Assembly: GCF_022458865.1 (NCBI RefSeq)
Contig: NZ_JAJNMU010000018.1
Coordinates: forward strand, 1-64,000
From: Paenibacillus periandrae
Lineage (GTDB): Bacteria; Bacillota; Bacilli; Paenibacillales; NBRC-103111
Direction of reading: 5' to 3'
Length of the DNA: 64,000 nucleotides
A model generated the notes under the pieces. The model was not told where the DNA came from and searched no databases. It saw nothing but the letters and a program-made list of their open reading frames with translations. Below are positions 35,447 to 43,383 of the stretch, one piece after another; position 1 is the first letter of the stretch; every line of letters starts with the position of its first letter. A program made the translations under genes and the position numbers.

Positions 35447-35515
35447 GAAAAGCTTCCTACCTGCTGCAATCGACGTCTCAGTCGATCAAGATGGCAAGAA
35501 GCTTTTCATTTTTTA
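35447..35515 (+). terminator. terminator with long loop after the secreted protein gene
   Basis: GAAAAGCTTC (35447-35456) pairs perfectly with GAAGCTTTTC (35498-35507), followed by ATTTTTTATAA. An inner stem ATCGAC/GTCGAT occupies the loop. The same AAGCTTTTC sequence recurs in the downstream repeats. Confidence 0.75.
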
Positions 35516-35528
35516 TAATATCGGAATG

Positions 35529-35747
35529 TATAAGCTTTCAGCAGAGCTGAATATGCTGATATTGCAAGAAAAGCTACATTTATAACACGGATGTATCTTC
35601 TCCGAATAGGCTTCGATCAGAAGCTTTTCTTATAATATCAGCGTATAAGTTTTCAGCAGAGCTGAATATGCTGATATTGCAAGAAAAGCTACATTTATAA
35701 CACGGATGTATCTTCTCCGAATAGGCTTCGATCAGAAGCTTTTCTTA
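35529..35747. repeat. tandem 115-bp direct repeat with hairpins
   Basis: Bases 35529-35632 recur at 35644-35747 with one visible difference (C to T at the seventh base). Each copy contains an inverted pair, AAGAAAAGCT and AGCTTTTCTT, extended in the first copy to GATATT/AATATC (35558-35639). The second copy runs into the yqzE stop codon region, so the last bases of yqzE are part of the repeat. Confidence 0.85.
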
Positions 35748-35929
35748 TTAAGCAGCCCTTTGAGCCACATTGCTATTGCATAAGGTACCATTCCAAACCA
35801 ACGATACGGCCAAGGCTCACGTACCTTCCGGTGAATAGCTCTTGTTTGCTTGCGAATTTTTCTTGGGGTTTCCACATAATCCAGCAGCTTCTCTGTAACG
35901 TATGTGACCCATTCTTCACCCTGTGCCAA
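35732..35929 (-). CDS. yqzE: YqzE-like small protein
   Basis: 65 residues, basic, with one hydrophobic segment near the C-terminus ('MVPYAIAMWLKGLL'). The middle 'REPWPYRWFGMVPYAIAMW' matches YqzE of Bacillus, whose function is unknown. Start is TTG at 35929, 8 bases after GGGGGTG. Its C-terminal codons come from the tandem repeat. Confidence 0.8.
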   Translation of the reverse strand: MAQGEEWVTYVTEKLLDYVETPRKIRKQTRAIHRKVREPWPYRWFGMVPYAIAMWLKGLLNKKSF

Positions 35930-36051
35930 ACCTCAGTCACCCCCGTATTTTAAGTGTAACCGGGATCGTCTGTTTACAAACCTCTCAAGAAAGGGAACAC
36001 CCTGATATAAGTCTCCATCACTGCATGGACTTGCTGACATCCTAAAGCTGC

Positions 36052-36117
36052 CAGAGCAAAGAGCCTGCAAGGAGTGACAATGACGTTTACTTCATCATCT
36101 TATCTCCCTGCAGGCTC
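36052..36117 (-). terminator. probable terminator of argS
   Basis: GAGCCTGCA (36061-36069) pairs with TGCAGGCTC (36109-36117), extended by GGAG/CTCC. On the minus strand it is followed only by TTTGCTC, so termination may be weak. It starts about 47 bases past the argS stop. Confidence 0.55.
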
Positions 36118-36163
36118 TCACCAACACGTGTATCTATCTACATCTTCATTACAACGTACTGAA

Positions 36164-37885
36164 TTACATTTTTTCAGGTGCTTTCAACCCAATTAAAGTT
36201 AGCCCGTTGCGAATCGTAATTTGTGTACATCTTACCAAAGCCAATCTTGCTTGCCGAAGAGCTGCATCCTCAATCAGTATCGGACTATCATGGTAGAATC
36301 GGTTAAAGCTCTGCGCCAAATCAACCAAATAACGGCTGACCACAGAAGGCTCCAGCTTCTGCGCCGCTTGCTCCAGACGTTCCTTGAACACATACAGCTG
36401 TTTCAACAGGGCTTGCTCGGAGGCGTTAACCAGCAGGCCGGCAGCATGATCCTCGAGCTTCAATGGAAGCTCCTCCCCAACTGCTCGCTCTCCGGCTTTG
36501 CGCAGCACACTGCTCGCTCTGGCATGGGTATACTGGACATACGGTCCAGTCTCACCCTCAAAATTCAATGCTTCCTCCCATGAGAAGACAATATCCTTGA
36601 TCCGGTTATTGCTCAAATCGCTGAAAATAATGGCGCCCACACCAACATCCTGAGCAACCGCAGCTTTATTGTCCAGATCCGGGTTCTTTTGTTCAATGAT
36701 TTCACTCGTTTTTTCAATAGCCTGCGTAAGCAGCTCTTCCAGTCGAATCACATTGCCCTTACGTGTAGAGAGCTTCGCACCTTCAAGACTGACCTTGCCG
36801 AATGGCACATGCACAAGACGATTATGCCAATCGTAGCCCATCAGCTCGATGACCTTGAACCACTGCTGGAAGTGAAGGCTTTGCCCGGCGTCAGTCACAT
36901 AAATACATTTTTCAAAATCATAGGTGGCCTGACGATAAACTGCCGCGGTCACATCACGCGTATGATACAAGGTACCGCCATCTTTTTTGATCATCAAGGC
37001 CGGTGGCATATTGTAGTCATCCAAACGCACCAATTGCGCGCCTTCATCCTCTTCAAGCAGATTCTTAGTCTTCAGTTCCTCAACAATGGCGGCCATTTTA
37101 TCATTATAAAAGCTTTCGCCTGTGTACGCATCAAACTTCACGCCAAGAAGCTCATACATTTTTTCAAATTCCTTAAGACTGATTTCTACAAACCATTTCC
37201 ACAGCTTAATTGCTTCCTCGTCACCTTGCTCCAGACGAACAAAGCACAGACGCGCCTCATTCTCCAGCTCCGGATTCTGCTCTGCTTCATCATGGAACTT
37301 GATGTACAAACGCTGCAGCTCTCCAATACCTTCCGCTTCAACAGCAGCCTGTTCTCCCCAAAGCTTATACGCGACAATCAGCTTGCCGAACTGCGTACCC
37401 CAATCACCCAAATGATTAACTCCTACACAATGATAACCGAGGAATTCGTGAATCTTATAGATGGCATTGCCGATCATCGTTGAACGCAGATGTCCAATAT
37501 GAAACGTCTTTGCAATATTAGGCGACGAAAAATCGATGACGATATTACGGCCCTGTCCGATATTTTGCGATCCGTAGCGATCCTGCTGCTCCAGAATCTC
37601 GCCAATTACACTGGATGCCAGATGTCCAGGCTGTAAAAATACATTAAAGTACCCTGCAACCGCTTCTACCCGCTGAACGGCCGGATGCTCCTTCCAGTTT
37701 GCTGCCAGCTCTTCAGCTATCGCTTGCGGCGCTCTGCGCAGCAGCTTGCTGAACTTGAAGCATGGCATCGACAAATCCCCCATTTGCGGATTCGGTGGGT
37801 ATTCGATCAGTTCCATGATCGTCGCTTCATCTACGCCCTCTAATTGTGGTCCTAATTGTGCTGCTAACAATTGCTTATAATCCAT
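36164..37885 (-). CDS. argS: arginyl-tRNA synthetase
   Basis: 573 residues, class I. It charges tRNA-Arg. Visible are the N-terminal Add-1 domain, the HIGH motif in 'FSSPNIAKTFHIGHLRSTMI', a KMSKS-like 'LSTRKGN', and the C-terminal anticodon-binding DALR domain. The start at 37885 (MDYKQLLAAQ) has GAGGGG about 10 bases upstream; the frame continues upstream past a terminator and is not used. No T-box is visible before it. Confidence 0.96.
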   Translation of the reverse strand: MDYKQLLAAQLGPQLEGVDEATIMELIEYPPNPQMGDLSMPCFKFSKLLRRAPQAIAEELAANWKEHPAVQRVEAVAGYFNVFLQPGHLASSVIGEILEQQDRYGSQNIGQGRNIVIDFSSPNIAKTFHIGHLRSTMIGNAIYKIHEFLGYHCVGVNHLGDWGTQFGKLIVAYKLWGEQAAVEAEGIGELQRLYIKFHDEAEQNPELENEARLCFVRLEQGDEEAIKLWKWFVEISLKEFEKMYELLGVKFDAYTGESFYNDKMAAIVEELKTKNLLEEDEGAQLVRLDDYNMPPALMIKKDGGTLYHTRDVTAAVYRQATYDFEKCIYVTDAGQSLHFQQWFKVIELMGYDWHNRLVHVPFGKVSLEGAKLSTRKGNVIRLEELLTQAIEKTSEIIEQKNPDLDNKAAVAQDVGVGAIIFSDLSNNRIKDIVFSWEEALNFEGETGPYVQYTHARASSVLRKAGERAVGEELPLKLEDHAAGLLVNASEQALLKQLYVFKERLEQAAQKLEPSVVSRYLVDLAQSFNRFYHDSPILIEDAALRQARLALVRCTQITIRNGLTLIGLKAPEKM

Positions 37886-37942
37886 GAATGATATGCCCCT
37901 CTCTACTACAACTGCTTGTCCAACGATGAAACTGCCTTGTAT

Positions 37943-37971
37943 GCAATAAAGCACCCCGGGACGGGGTGCTT
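37943..37971 (-). terminator. terminator of the YtoI-like gene
   Basis: AAGCACCCC (37949-37957) pairs with GGGGTGCTT (37963-37971), then TTTATTGC on the minus strand. It lies between the YtoI-like gene and argS. Confidence 0.75.
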
Positions 37972-38070
37972 GTTAGACTTCAGTCCCAAAATACCGTTAA
38001 TTGTCTATGAACATTATAGCTATCCGCAAAAATCGAGTCAAGCAGCAAAGTAACAACAACCCTTCAAGCC

Positions 38071-39408
38071 TTAATCAGCCAAACGAGCAGTGAACATCGA
38101 TTTGGCCATCCGGGCCCCTTCACAATAGATTTCTACCTCGATCTTGCAGTATCTTCGACTAAGCTCAATAATGTTGGGAACCAGGTCGATCACACTATCG
38201 ATCGGTATAGGCAGCAGAAAAAAATTCGATGAGCTGTCCAATATCAGGTTGCCCCTCTTCTCTTCTTTAACGATACGCATCGCAGCCTGACTCATCAGGG
38301 TTGTCATTAATCCTTCCGATACCATACCGACATGATTGGTCATTTGTGCGGATATCGTTCGGCGATAGAACAATTGTCCGTTCTTGTCACGCATTTTCTC
38401 CACACTGGACCAGAGCTGATCTTCAAAGGTTTCCCCGTTTTGCGGCTGCGTCTGGGCAAACTGAAGCGCCTTTAATACATCTTTACGGCTAATGACACCG
38501 ATCATTCTGCGGTCTTTTCCGACTACTGGCAGCAGCTCTATCCCTTCCCACACCATCGTATGGCTGACATAAGCAACAGAGGCCTGAGACTCGATCGTCA
38601 GCGGATTTTTAGTCATGAATTGATCGACCGTTTGATCTGGCTCTGAGCCCCAGACGTCTCTTGTCGTAATCATTCCGATAGGTCTATATTGCTCGTCGAC
38701 TACAGGGAAACGGGTATGACCCGACTCTTCTATCAATTGCTGCACATCCGATACCTTATCCTTGGCATGGAGGACATACACTGGAGTATCTGGATCCGTG
38801 CTAAGTATGTCTTGAACCAGCATGATTTTCTTTTTAATCATTCTATCGTCAATTGCCCGATTAATCATCGTAGCCACTGTAAAAGTATCATAACTCGTAA
38901 CGATGATAGGAAGTTCGAGCTCATCTGCCAGCTCTTTGGCTTCATCCAAGGGATGGAACCCCCCCGTAATCAGCACGCCTGCCCCCTGCCCCAAGGCATA
39001 CACATGAGCCTGCGTTCGGTTACCGACAATCAACAAATTATCCGGATCGATGTAGCGTTTCATCGCTTCGAGCTGCATCGCTCCAATCACGAATTTATGT
39101 AACGATTTATGCAGTCCCTTGGCCCCACCAATAACTTCACCATCGACAATATTCACAACCTCGGCAAAAGTCAGTTTATCAATCTTCGAATACTCTTTTT
39201 TCTCCACGCGAACCGTTCCGATCCGATCCTTCGTGCTGACAATACCCAGACTTTCCGCTTCTTTAATAGCCCGATACGCAGTTCCTTCGCTAACTTCAAG
39301 CGTTTGAGCGACCTTTCTAACCGAAATGCGCGTGCCAATACTTAATTCTTCTATATATTGGACAATTTGTTGATGCTTAGTGAGAAAATCCTGATTATCC
39401 TCGTTCAT
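38071..39408 (-). CDS. ytoI: HTH-DRTGG-CBS-hotdog protein, YtoI-like
   Basis: 445 residues with domains in order: winged helix (about 10-70, 'RISVRKVAQTLEVSEGTAYRAI'), DRTGG (about 75-185), two CBS repeats (about 190-310, 'RFPVVDEQYRPIGMITTRDVW', 'LPVVGKDRRMIGVISRKDVL'), and a 4HBT/hotdog-like end (330-445). This is the architecture of B. subtilis YtoI, a presumed nucleotide-sensing regulator with unknown targets. AGGTGAAAAGG precedes the ATG. Confidence 0.9.
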   Translation of the reverse strand: MNEDNQDFLTKHQQIVQYIEELSIGTRISVRKVAQTLEVSEGTAYRAIKEAESLGIVSTKDRIGTVRVEKKEYSKIDKLTFAEVVNIVDGEVIGGAKGLHKSLHKFVIGAMQLEAMKRYIDPDNLLIVGNRTQAHVYALGQGAGVLITGGFHPLDEAKELADELELPIIVTSYDTFTVATMINRAIDDRMIKKKIMLVQDILSTDPDTPVYVLHAKDKVSDVQQLIEESGHTRFPVVDEQYRPIGMITTRDVWGSEPDQTVDQFMTKNPLTIESQASVAYVSHTMVWEGIELLPVVGKDRRMIGVISRKDVLKALQFAQTQPQNGETFEDQLWSSVEKMRDKNGQLFYRRTISAQMTNHVGMVSEGLMTTLMSQAAMRIVKEEKRGNLILDSSSNFFLLPIPIDSVIDLVPNIIELSRRYCKIEVEIYCEGARMAKSMFTARLAD

Positions 39409-39467
39409 GCCTTTTCACCTCATACTACCGCTGTATCACTCTGTTTTTATATTAAACGATAACAGCA

Positions 39468-39505
39468 CAAAAAAACAGTTCCTTCCCACATTCGGAAAAG
39501 AACTG
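39468..39505 (-). terminator. terminator of the YhfH-like gene
   Basis: CAGTTC (39476-39481) pairs with GAACTG (39500-39505), with further pairing inside. On the minus strand it runs into T7. Confidence 0.75.
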
Positions 39506-39535
39506 CCGTAACTATTAATCATAACCGCCCCTACA

Positions 39536-39718
39536 TTATTCCTTTACTGATGGATAATTAAGTGTCAAATATACCGGTGATAATGGATAAAAGGTAGTTT
39601 CAGTGCACGCATAACATACGGTGTAATAACAGTCAGCGAGTTCTTCCAGCTTCTCGCCGCATTTCGAGCAGCATTTATCAGGAAGCGATTCATAAAACGT
39701 ACTTGAATTTACCAACAT
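39536..39718 (-). CDS. YhfH-like small zinc-ribbon protein
   Basis: 60 residues. 'FYESLPDKCCSKCGEKLEE' and 'CYYTVCYACTETTFYPLSP' give two Cys pairs that should hold a zinc ion, as in YhfH-type proteins. GGGAG is 9 bases before the ATG at 39718, better than for the ATG at 39727. Unusual palindromes lie upstream. Function unknown. Confidence 0.75.
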   Translation of the reverse strand: MLVNSSTFYESLPDKCCSKCGEKLEELADCYYTVCYACTETTFYPLSPVYLTLNYPSVKE

Positions 39719-39763
39719 CCATCCCATCTCCCTAATAAATAGTTATTGATCCTACAAGCCAAC

Positions 39764-39861
39764 ACTGTATTAATACAGTTTATATTTTGTTTTTTTATTG
39801 TATAACAAAATTCCCAACTGTACAATACTGTTTTATATATAATTTTTTTGTTGTATAACAA
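39764..39861. repeat. palindromes and repeated AT-rich motif upstream of the YhfH-like gene
   Basis: A perfect 16-base palindrome ACTGTATTAATACAGT (39764-39779); a near palindrome AACTGTA-CAA-TACTGTT (39816-39832); and TTGTATAACAA twice (39798-39808, 39851-39861), each after a T7-type run. They may be operators or an eroded duplication. Confidence 0.55.
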
Positions 39862-39864
39862 TGC

Positions 39865-39905
39865 AAAAAAGGCAGATCGAATCTACTCATTCGTCTGCCT
39901 TTTTA
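39865..39905. terminator. bidirectional terminator-like hairpin
   Basis: AAAAAAGGCAGA plus CGAAT (39865-39882) pairs with ATTCG plus TCTGCCTTTTT (39889-39904). T-runs exist on both strands. On the minus strand it lies downstream of the tRNA and its own terminator. Confidence 0.75.
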
Positions 39906-39943
39906 ATTTCGGACATGAACCGTTAAGTGCATGTTGAAACAAC

Positions 39944-39974
39944 AAAAAAACCTTCAAAATGAATTGAAGGTTTT
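39944..39974 (-). terminator. terminator of the tRNA-Leu gene
   Basis: AAAACCTTCA (39947-39956) pairs with TGAAGGTTTT (39965-39974). On the minus strand it ends in a T-run and lies 13 bases after the tRNA 3' end. Confidence 0.85.
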
Positions 39975-39987
39975 TAAGTACATATGA

Positions 39988-40072
39988 TGCGGTCAAGAGG
40001 ACTCGAACCTCCACGGGGGGTTAGCCCACACGGACCTGAACCGTGCGCGTCTGCCAATTCCGCCATGACCGC
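39988..40072 (-). tRNA. tRNA-Leu (anticodon CAG)
   Basis: 85 bases. The acceptor arms GCGGTCA (5') and TGACCGC pair fully, the D-loop has the GGCAGACG pattern, the anticodon loop is TTCAGGT (CAG at 40036-40038), a long variable arm typical of leucine tRNA follows, and the T-arm loop is TTCGAGT. The discriminator is A. CCA is not encoded. Confidence 0.95.
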
Positions 40073-40147
40073 TTGTAGCGACAAGAGATAATATATCACG
40101 ATCTTTTACTGATGTCAACGTTATTTTTAATTATTTTGTAAACCGCT

Positions 40148-40252
40148 TTATTTGCACCAGACCCACACCAACCATCCTGCAACAATCCAGATAGGAAGCG
40201 TAAACAAAAGTCCGTATATGGTTCCTTTCAATGCTGAGCCATTGTCCGACAT
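40148..40252 (-). CDS. 34-residue single-span membrane protein
   Basis: ATG at 40252, TAA at 40148-40150. The ribosome site GGGAGGTGGGG stands right before the ATG. The peptide has a short polar front (MSDNGSALKG) and one Trp-rich membrane span ('LLFTLPIWIVAGWLVWVW'), ending CK. I recognise no family. The strong ribosome site and clean span make it a likely gene. Confidence 0.65.
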   Translation of the reverse strand: MSDNGSALKGTIYGLLFTLPIWIVAGWLVWVWCK

Positions 40253-40396
40253 GCCCCACCTCCCTGTTACCATACAGAGCGTCAAACTGCATTTCGTACA
40301 TCGTTGATGTATCCTATGCAAGCTTGTAAATTCTTATGACACATTCATCATGTTTGCATACAGGCTCCATATAATAGTCAAGAAGGGGGAATCCGT

Positions 40397-40618
40397 ATGG
40401 TGCTGCTTCAGCTGTTGATCGGTATTACTGCTGCTTTGTTTATTTGGGGCTTTATTCGGTTGTCGTTTCACAGCTTGTTATGGGTCATCGGTATAACGCT
40501 TGTAGTCAGCTTGCTTATACCCGGTGCCTTTGCCTTCATTAGCGGAATTTTGCTCATTTTTATCGGCATGCTGGCCGCGTTGGGTGTGCTGTTTATTATC
40601 GGGTCCTTTAAGAATTAA
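40397..40618 (+). CDS. small hydrophobic membrane protein
   Basis: 73 residues, two to three membrane spans covering nearly the whole length, ending in KN. GAAGGGGGA is 6 bases before the ATG. It is convergent with the next gene, with only 3 bases between the stops. Function unknown. Confidence 0.75.
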   Translation: MVLLQLLIGITAALFIWGFIRLSFHSLLWVIGITLVVSLLIPGAFAFISGILLIFIGMLAALGVLFIIGSFKN

Positions 40619-40621
40619 CGC

Positions 40622-40837
40622 TTATAACCATTCGTTGTAGCGCTCCTCTGTGTAGGGCTGATAGTGATATTTGCGGTTCAGCTTTACGACATTACGATTC
40701 TGCTTACGGATAGCGACTGTTTCGTCATCCCAGGCGACTACAATCCCCCGAACATCATTTTTCGGATCAGCATCCCTGACCACACGAAGCTTTGTGCCAT
40801 CTATGCGGTATTGATCCAGTTGCTCTTCACTAATCAT
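40622..40837 (-). CDS. small hypothetical soluble protein
   Basis: 71 residues, charged, with a likely small beta-barrel pattern ('KLRVVRDADPKNDVRGIVVA', 'WDDETVAIRKQNRNVVKLN') and an aromatic end ('YHYQPYTEERYNEWL'). AGGGAGG lies before the ATG. I do not recognise the family; the fold may be SH3- or Tudor-like, but this is only an impression. Confidence 0.75.
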   Translation of the reverse strand: MISEEQLDQYRIDGTKLRVVRDADPKNDVRGIVVAWDDETVAIRKQNRNVVKLNRKYHYQPYTEERYNEWL

Positions 40838-40948
40838 GATTTGTATACCTCCCTTACATCAGTCACTAAGTATAGAATACACCAATCCGAGCACACAATA
40901 AACAGGACACGCTGTGCTACATGAACCCATCAAAAGGAGAATGTTGAC

Positions 40949-41266
40949 TTGGACAAAAAAAACTACTACGTAACTGTTGGTTCCAGCGAGATATTAGAAC
41001 CACAAGAAACTATCGGTAATTTTGATTTTGAGATTTTGGCCACCGAAGAGGAGATCGATCAACTGCAAGAGCTTTTCGAAGAATCCGAGGACGCACAGGA
41101 CGATACTTTTTTCAGGGCACACATCCCTATCCGGTTGTACCATCATGACAAAGAAAATGACACGGCTGATTATTATCTCACTCAAATCTACAGCAAGCTG
41201 TATGAGCTCGGTACAGATGAAACCAAAGTTCACATCAAGAACATGAACATTTTACCTCTACAATAA
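40949..41266 (+). CDS. acidic hypothetical protein
   Basis: 105 residues, strongly acidic (EEEID, EESEDAQDD), soluble. The middle 'AHIPIRLYHHDKENDTADYY' followed by 'LTQIYSKLYELG' looks structured. Start is TTG at 40949, 9 bases after AAGGAG; an overlapping ATG at 40941 is in another frame. No family recognised. Confidence 0.75.
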   Translation: MDKKNYYVTVGSSEILEPQETIGNFDFEILATEEEIDQLQELFEESEDAQDDTFFRAHIPIRLYHHDKENDTADYYLTQIYSKLYELGTDETKVHIKNMNILPLQ

Positions 41267-41283
41267 TCAGTATGCTGATACAA

Positions 41284-41317
41284 CAAAAAACCTATTCCCA
41301 CCATGGAGAATAGGTTT
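41284..41317 (-). terminator. terminator of the 41346-41669 gene
   Basis: AAACCTATTC (41288-41297) pairs with GAATAGGTTT (41308-41317). On the minus strand it runs into T6. Confidence 0.8.
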
Positions 41318-41345
41318 CCCTACTATGGATCGTACCCAAATACGA

Positions 41346-41669
41346 TTAGCTGACATGTTCCTTTGAATCATTGGTTTCAAACCAGTAATCCAATACCTTG
41401 CTCGACATCACGCGCTTGCTGATGTAATCAACTTGCTGTTCGGAAAAATTCTGCTGCCATTCTACCCCAAGCTCATTGCACAACTTCACGATGGTCAGCA
41501 GCTCGGACCATGCCACATATCTTTTGTACCAAAAAAATTGAGGATGTTCAATCATATAGGGATACAGATCATCAAATTCTGTATGTTTACAATCGAGGGC
41601 ACGTTCAAAGTGAATTTTCGCTTCGCTTAACTTGGTCATGAAAAAATCATTTGGAATTTCATTCCCCAT
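41346..41669 (-). CDS. hypothetical protein (107 aa)
   Basis: Soluble, rich in aromatic residues ('YPYMIEHPQFFWYKRYVAW'), probably helical. The ATG at 41669 (MGNEIPND) has GAGGAGG 8 bases upstream; a frame reaching 41756 has none. It lies just downstream of xpt but with its own strong ribosome site. Function unknown. Confidence 0.75.
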   Translation of the reverse strand: MGNEIPNDFFMTKLSEAKIHFERALDCKHTEFDDLYPYMIEHPQFFWYKRYVAWSELLTIVKLCNELGVEWQQNFSEQQVDYISKRVMSSKVLDYWFETNDSKEHVS

Positions 41670-41780
41670 AGCAAATGCCTCCTCTCTTATGCATAATAGT
41701 ATTATAAATGAAAATGCGTTCAGATGGAAGGCTTTCCAGTTTTGAAAATTATTCATCTCAACACTACATCTATTCGCAAT

Positions 41781-42353
41781 CTATTCAAAAATAATGTTTC
41801 CATTCTCCATTGAAGAGATGCTTGCCAACGATTCTACTCTGATTCCGGACTCCCTGATTGTTCGTCCACCAGCCTGGAACGTTTTCTCAACAGCAATTCC
41901 TACCCCGACCAAATGGGCTCCTGACCTGCGAATAATACGGATAAGCCCTCTCGCTGCATCTCCATTTGCAATAAAATCATCGATCAACAGAATACGATCC
42001 TCTGAAGATAAAAACTCGCGAGCTACCATAATATCGGTAACAAAGCCTTTGGTAAAAGACGGAACACGCTCACTGTAAATTTCGGTCGAGTCAGAGCTGA
42101 CCGGTTTTTTACGACGGGCAAACACCATAGGTACATTCATAATCTGTGCCGCCGCAAAAGCAATGGGAATCCCTGACGATTCAATCGTCAATATTTTCGT
42201 TACACCCTCTTCAGCAAATATCTTAGCAAATTCCTTACCCATCGCTGTTGTGAGCACGGGGTCCACGGCATGATTCAATATGGCATCCAGCTTGATCACT
42301 TCATTGGAAAGAACTTGGCCAACCTCTCGTATACGCTGCTTCAATAATTCCAT
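41781..42353 (-). CDS. xpt: xanthine phosphoribosyltransferase
   Basis: 190 residues. It converts xanthine and PRPP to XMP in purine salvage. The PRPP-binding loop is 'ILLIDDFIANGDAARG' (about residues 123-138); the front 'MELLKQRIREVGQVLSNEVIKLD' region and 'TIESSGIPIAFAAA' match Xpt. AGGATATGAG-type sequence GGAGG lies before the ATG. In B. subtilis xpt has a guanine riboswitch; I looked for the conserved purine-box core upstream and did not find it. Confidence 0.95.
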   Translation of the reverse strand: MELLKQRIREVGQVLSNEVIKLDAILNHAVDPVLTTAMGKEFAKIFAEEGVTKILTIESSGIPIAFAAAQIMNVPMVFARRKKPVSSDSTEIYSERVPSFTKGFVTDIMVAREFLSSEDRILLIDDFIANGDAARGLIRIIRRSGAHLVGVGIAVEKTFQAGGRTIRESGIRVESLASISSMENGNIIFE

Positions 42354-42604
42354 CTCATATCCTCCATCCGAAAAATCCTTACTCGTTAACTTATCATAAT
42401 GCCATTCTGCGTTTCAAGTCCCACATCAATAATCTTTTGTAAGTTTCGAAACTTTCTGAGGGGGTAATACGTCAGATATAGTATATAGTGCTACAAAACA
42501 GCAGTTTATTTCCAAATTGTCTGGAATTGGTCAAATTTACGTTACGTTCTCGTTCCCTGTACAGAGTATGATTAGATTGGTTTTACATTTCAATGGAAGG
42601 CAGG

Positions 42605-43333
42605 ATGCAGATGACAATGAAATCCAAATTACATACCTTGTCGCCAGCTACTATCGTCCTCACTTTATTATTATCAGGCTGCACCTATCCGACATCCGAG
42701 TCTGCACATCAGCCCGGCATGCAGGATATGACGCCTCAGCCCATAACTCTTGCTGAGCCTGCACTTACTTCTCCTGCGCTGCCTGTGGCAACTACCGAAC
42801 CCGCACCTGCTGCGCCTCCTGCAGCGGCCAATACCAGTGACAAAGTATCCTTGGCTAGCGCAGAGCCTGCGGCCAAGTCGGAGCCACCGGTTAGCGAGGT
42901 CAAGCCTGCACCTGCCAAGCCTAAGATTGACATTCGCGATCCTTACAATCAGGCTAAGCCCACATTGCTCGGATTAACCTTGAATAGCTCCAAGGAAAGC
43001 GTCACAACTCGTTACGGAAAACCCTCTGAGCAATTTGTGATGGATGAGGATAGTGATCCGATAACGGTGTTGGATTACAAAGACTTTCTGGTCGGTTTCA
43101 ACAAAAAGAATCAATTAACCTTCATCGACATTCGGAGCGCCGAAATCAACCCTGGATTGAATGGGCTGAAATTGGGGCAATCAACAAGTCAGGTTTATGA
43201 AGCTTTAGGCAAGCCGGATACCAATACAAGCTTTGTCTTGACCTACAAATCGACAGGCGCCGTTCTCAAGCTTGATGTTGATCCCAAAACTGATAAAGTG
43301 AACTCGATCAAGCTATTTACCCTTCAAGAGTAA
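42605..43333 (+). CDS. lipoprotein with Pro/Ala linker and repeated SmpA/OmlA-like unit
   Basis: About 242 residues. The signal peptide ends in a lipobox ('TLLLSGC'), then a Pro/Ala/Glu-rich linker of about 80 residues, then two similar units: 'LGLTLNSSKESVTTRYGKPS' and 'LKLGQSTSQVYEALGKPD', the G-x-T-x2-Q/E-V-x2-x-GKP pattern of SmpA/OmlA or BLIP-like folds. Several ATGs (42593, 42605, 42611, 42617) compete; GGAAGG fits those at 42605-42611. The lipoprotein at 49540-50025 has a similar build. Confidence 0.82.
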   Translation: MQMTMKSKLHTLSPATIVLTLLLSGCTYPTSESAHQPGMQDMTPQPITLAEPALTSPALPVATTEPAPAAPPAAANTSDKVSLASAEPAAKSEPPVSEVKPAPAKPKIDIRDPYNQAKPTLLGLTLNSSKESVTTRYGKPSEQFVMDEDSDPITVLDYKDFLVGFNKKNQLTFIDIRSAEINPGLNGLKLGQSTSQVYEALGKPDTNTSFVLTYKSTGAVLKLDVDPKTDKVNSIKLFTLQE

Positions 43334-43336
43334 CAT

Positions 43337-43380
43337 AAAGAAAAGCCTAAATCGGATTTTCCGGTCCAGGCTTTTTCTTT
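43337..43380. terminator. bidirectional terminator
   Basis: AAAGAAAAGCCT (43337-43348) pairs with AGGCTTTTTCTTT (43368-43380). It serves both the lipoprotein gene and the convergent DedA gene. Confidence 0.85.
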
Positions 43381-43383
43381 ATG

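Noticed and set aside
35529-35747. CRISPR-like array
   Set aside because: There are only two long direct copies in tandem, with no regular spacers and no cas genes.
37886-38070. T-box leader upstream of argS
   Set aside because: The hairpin present is the terminator of the upstream YtoI-like gene; the conserved AGGGTGGNACCGCG box is absent.
42354-42520. Guanine riboswitch upstream of xpt
   Set aside because: I looked for the conserved purine-aptamer core and loop sequences on the minus strand and found none in the leader.
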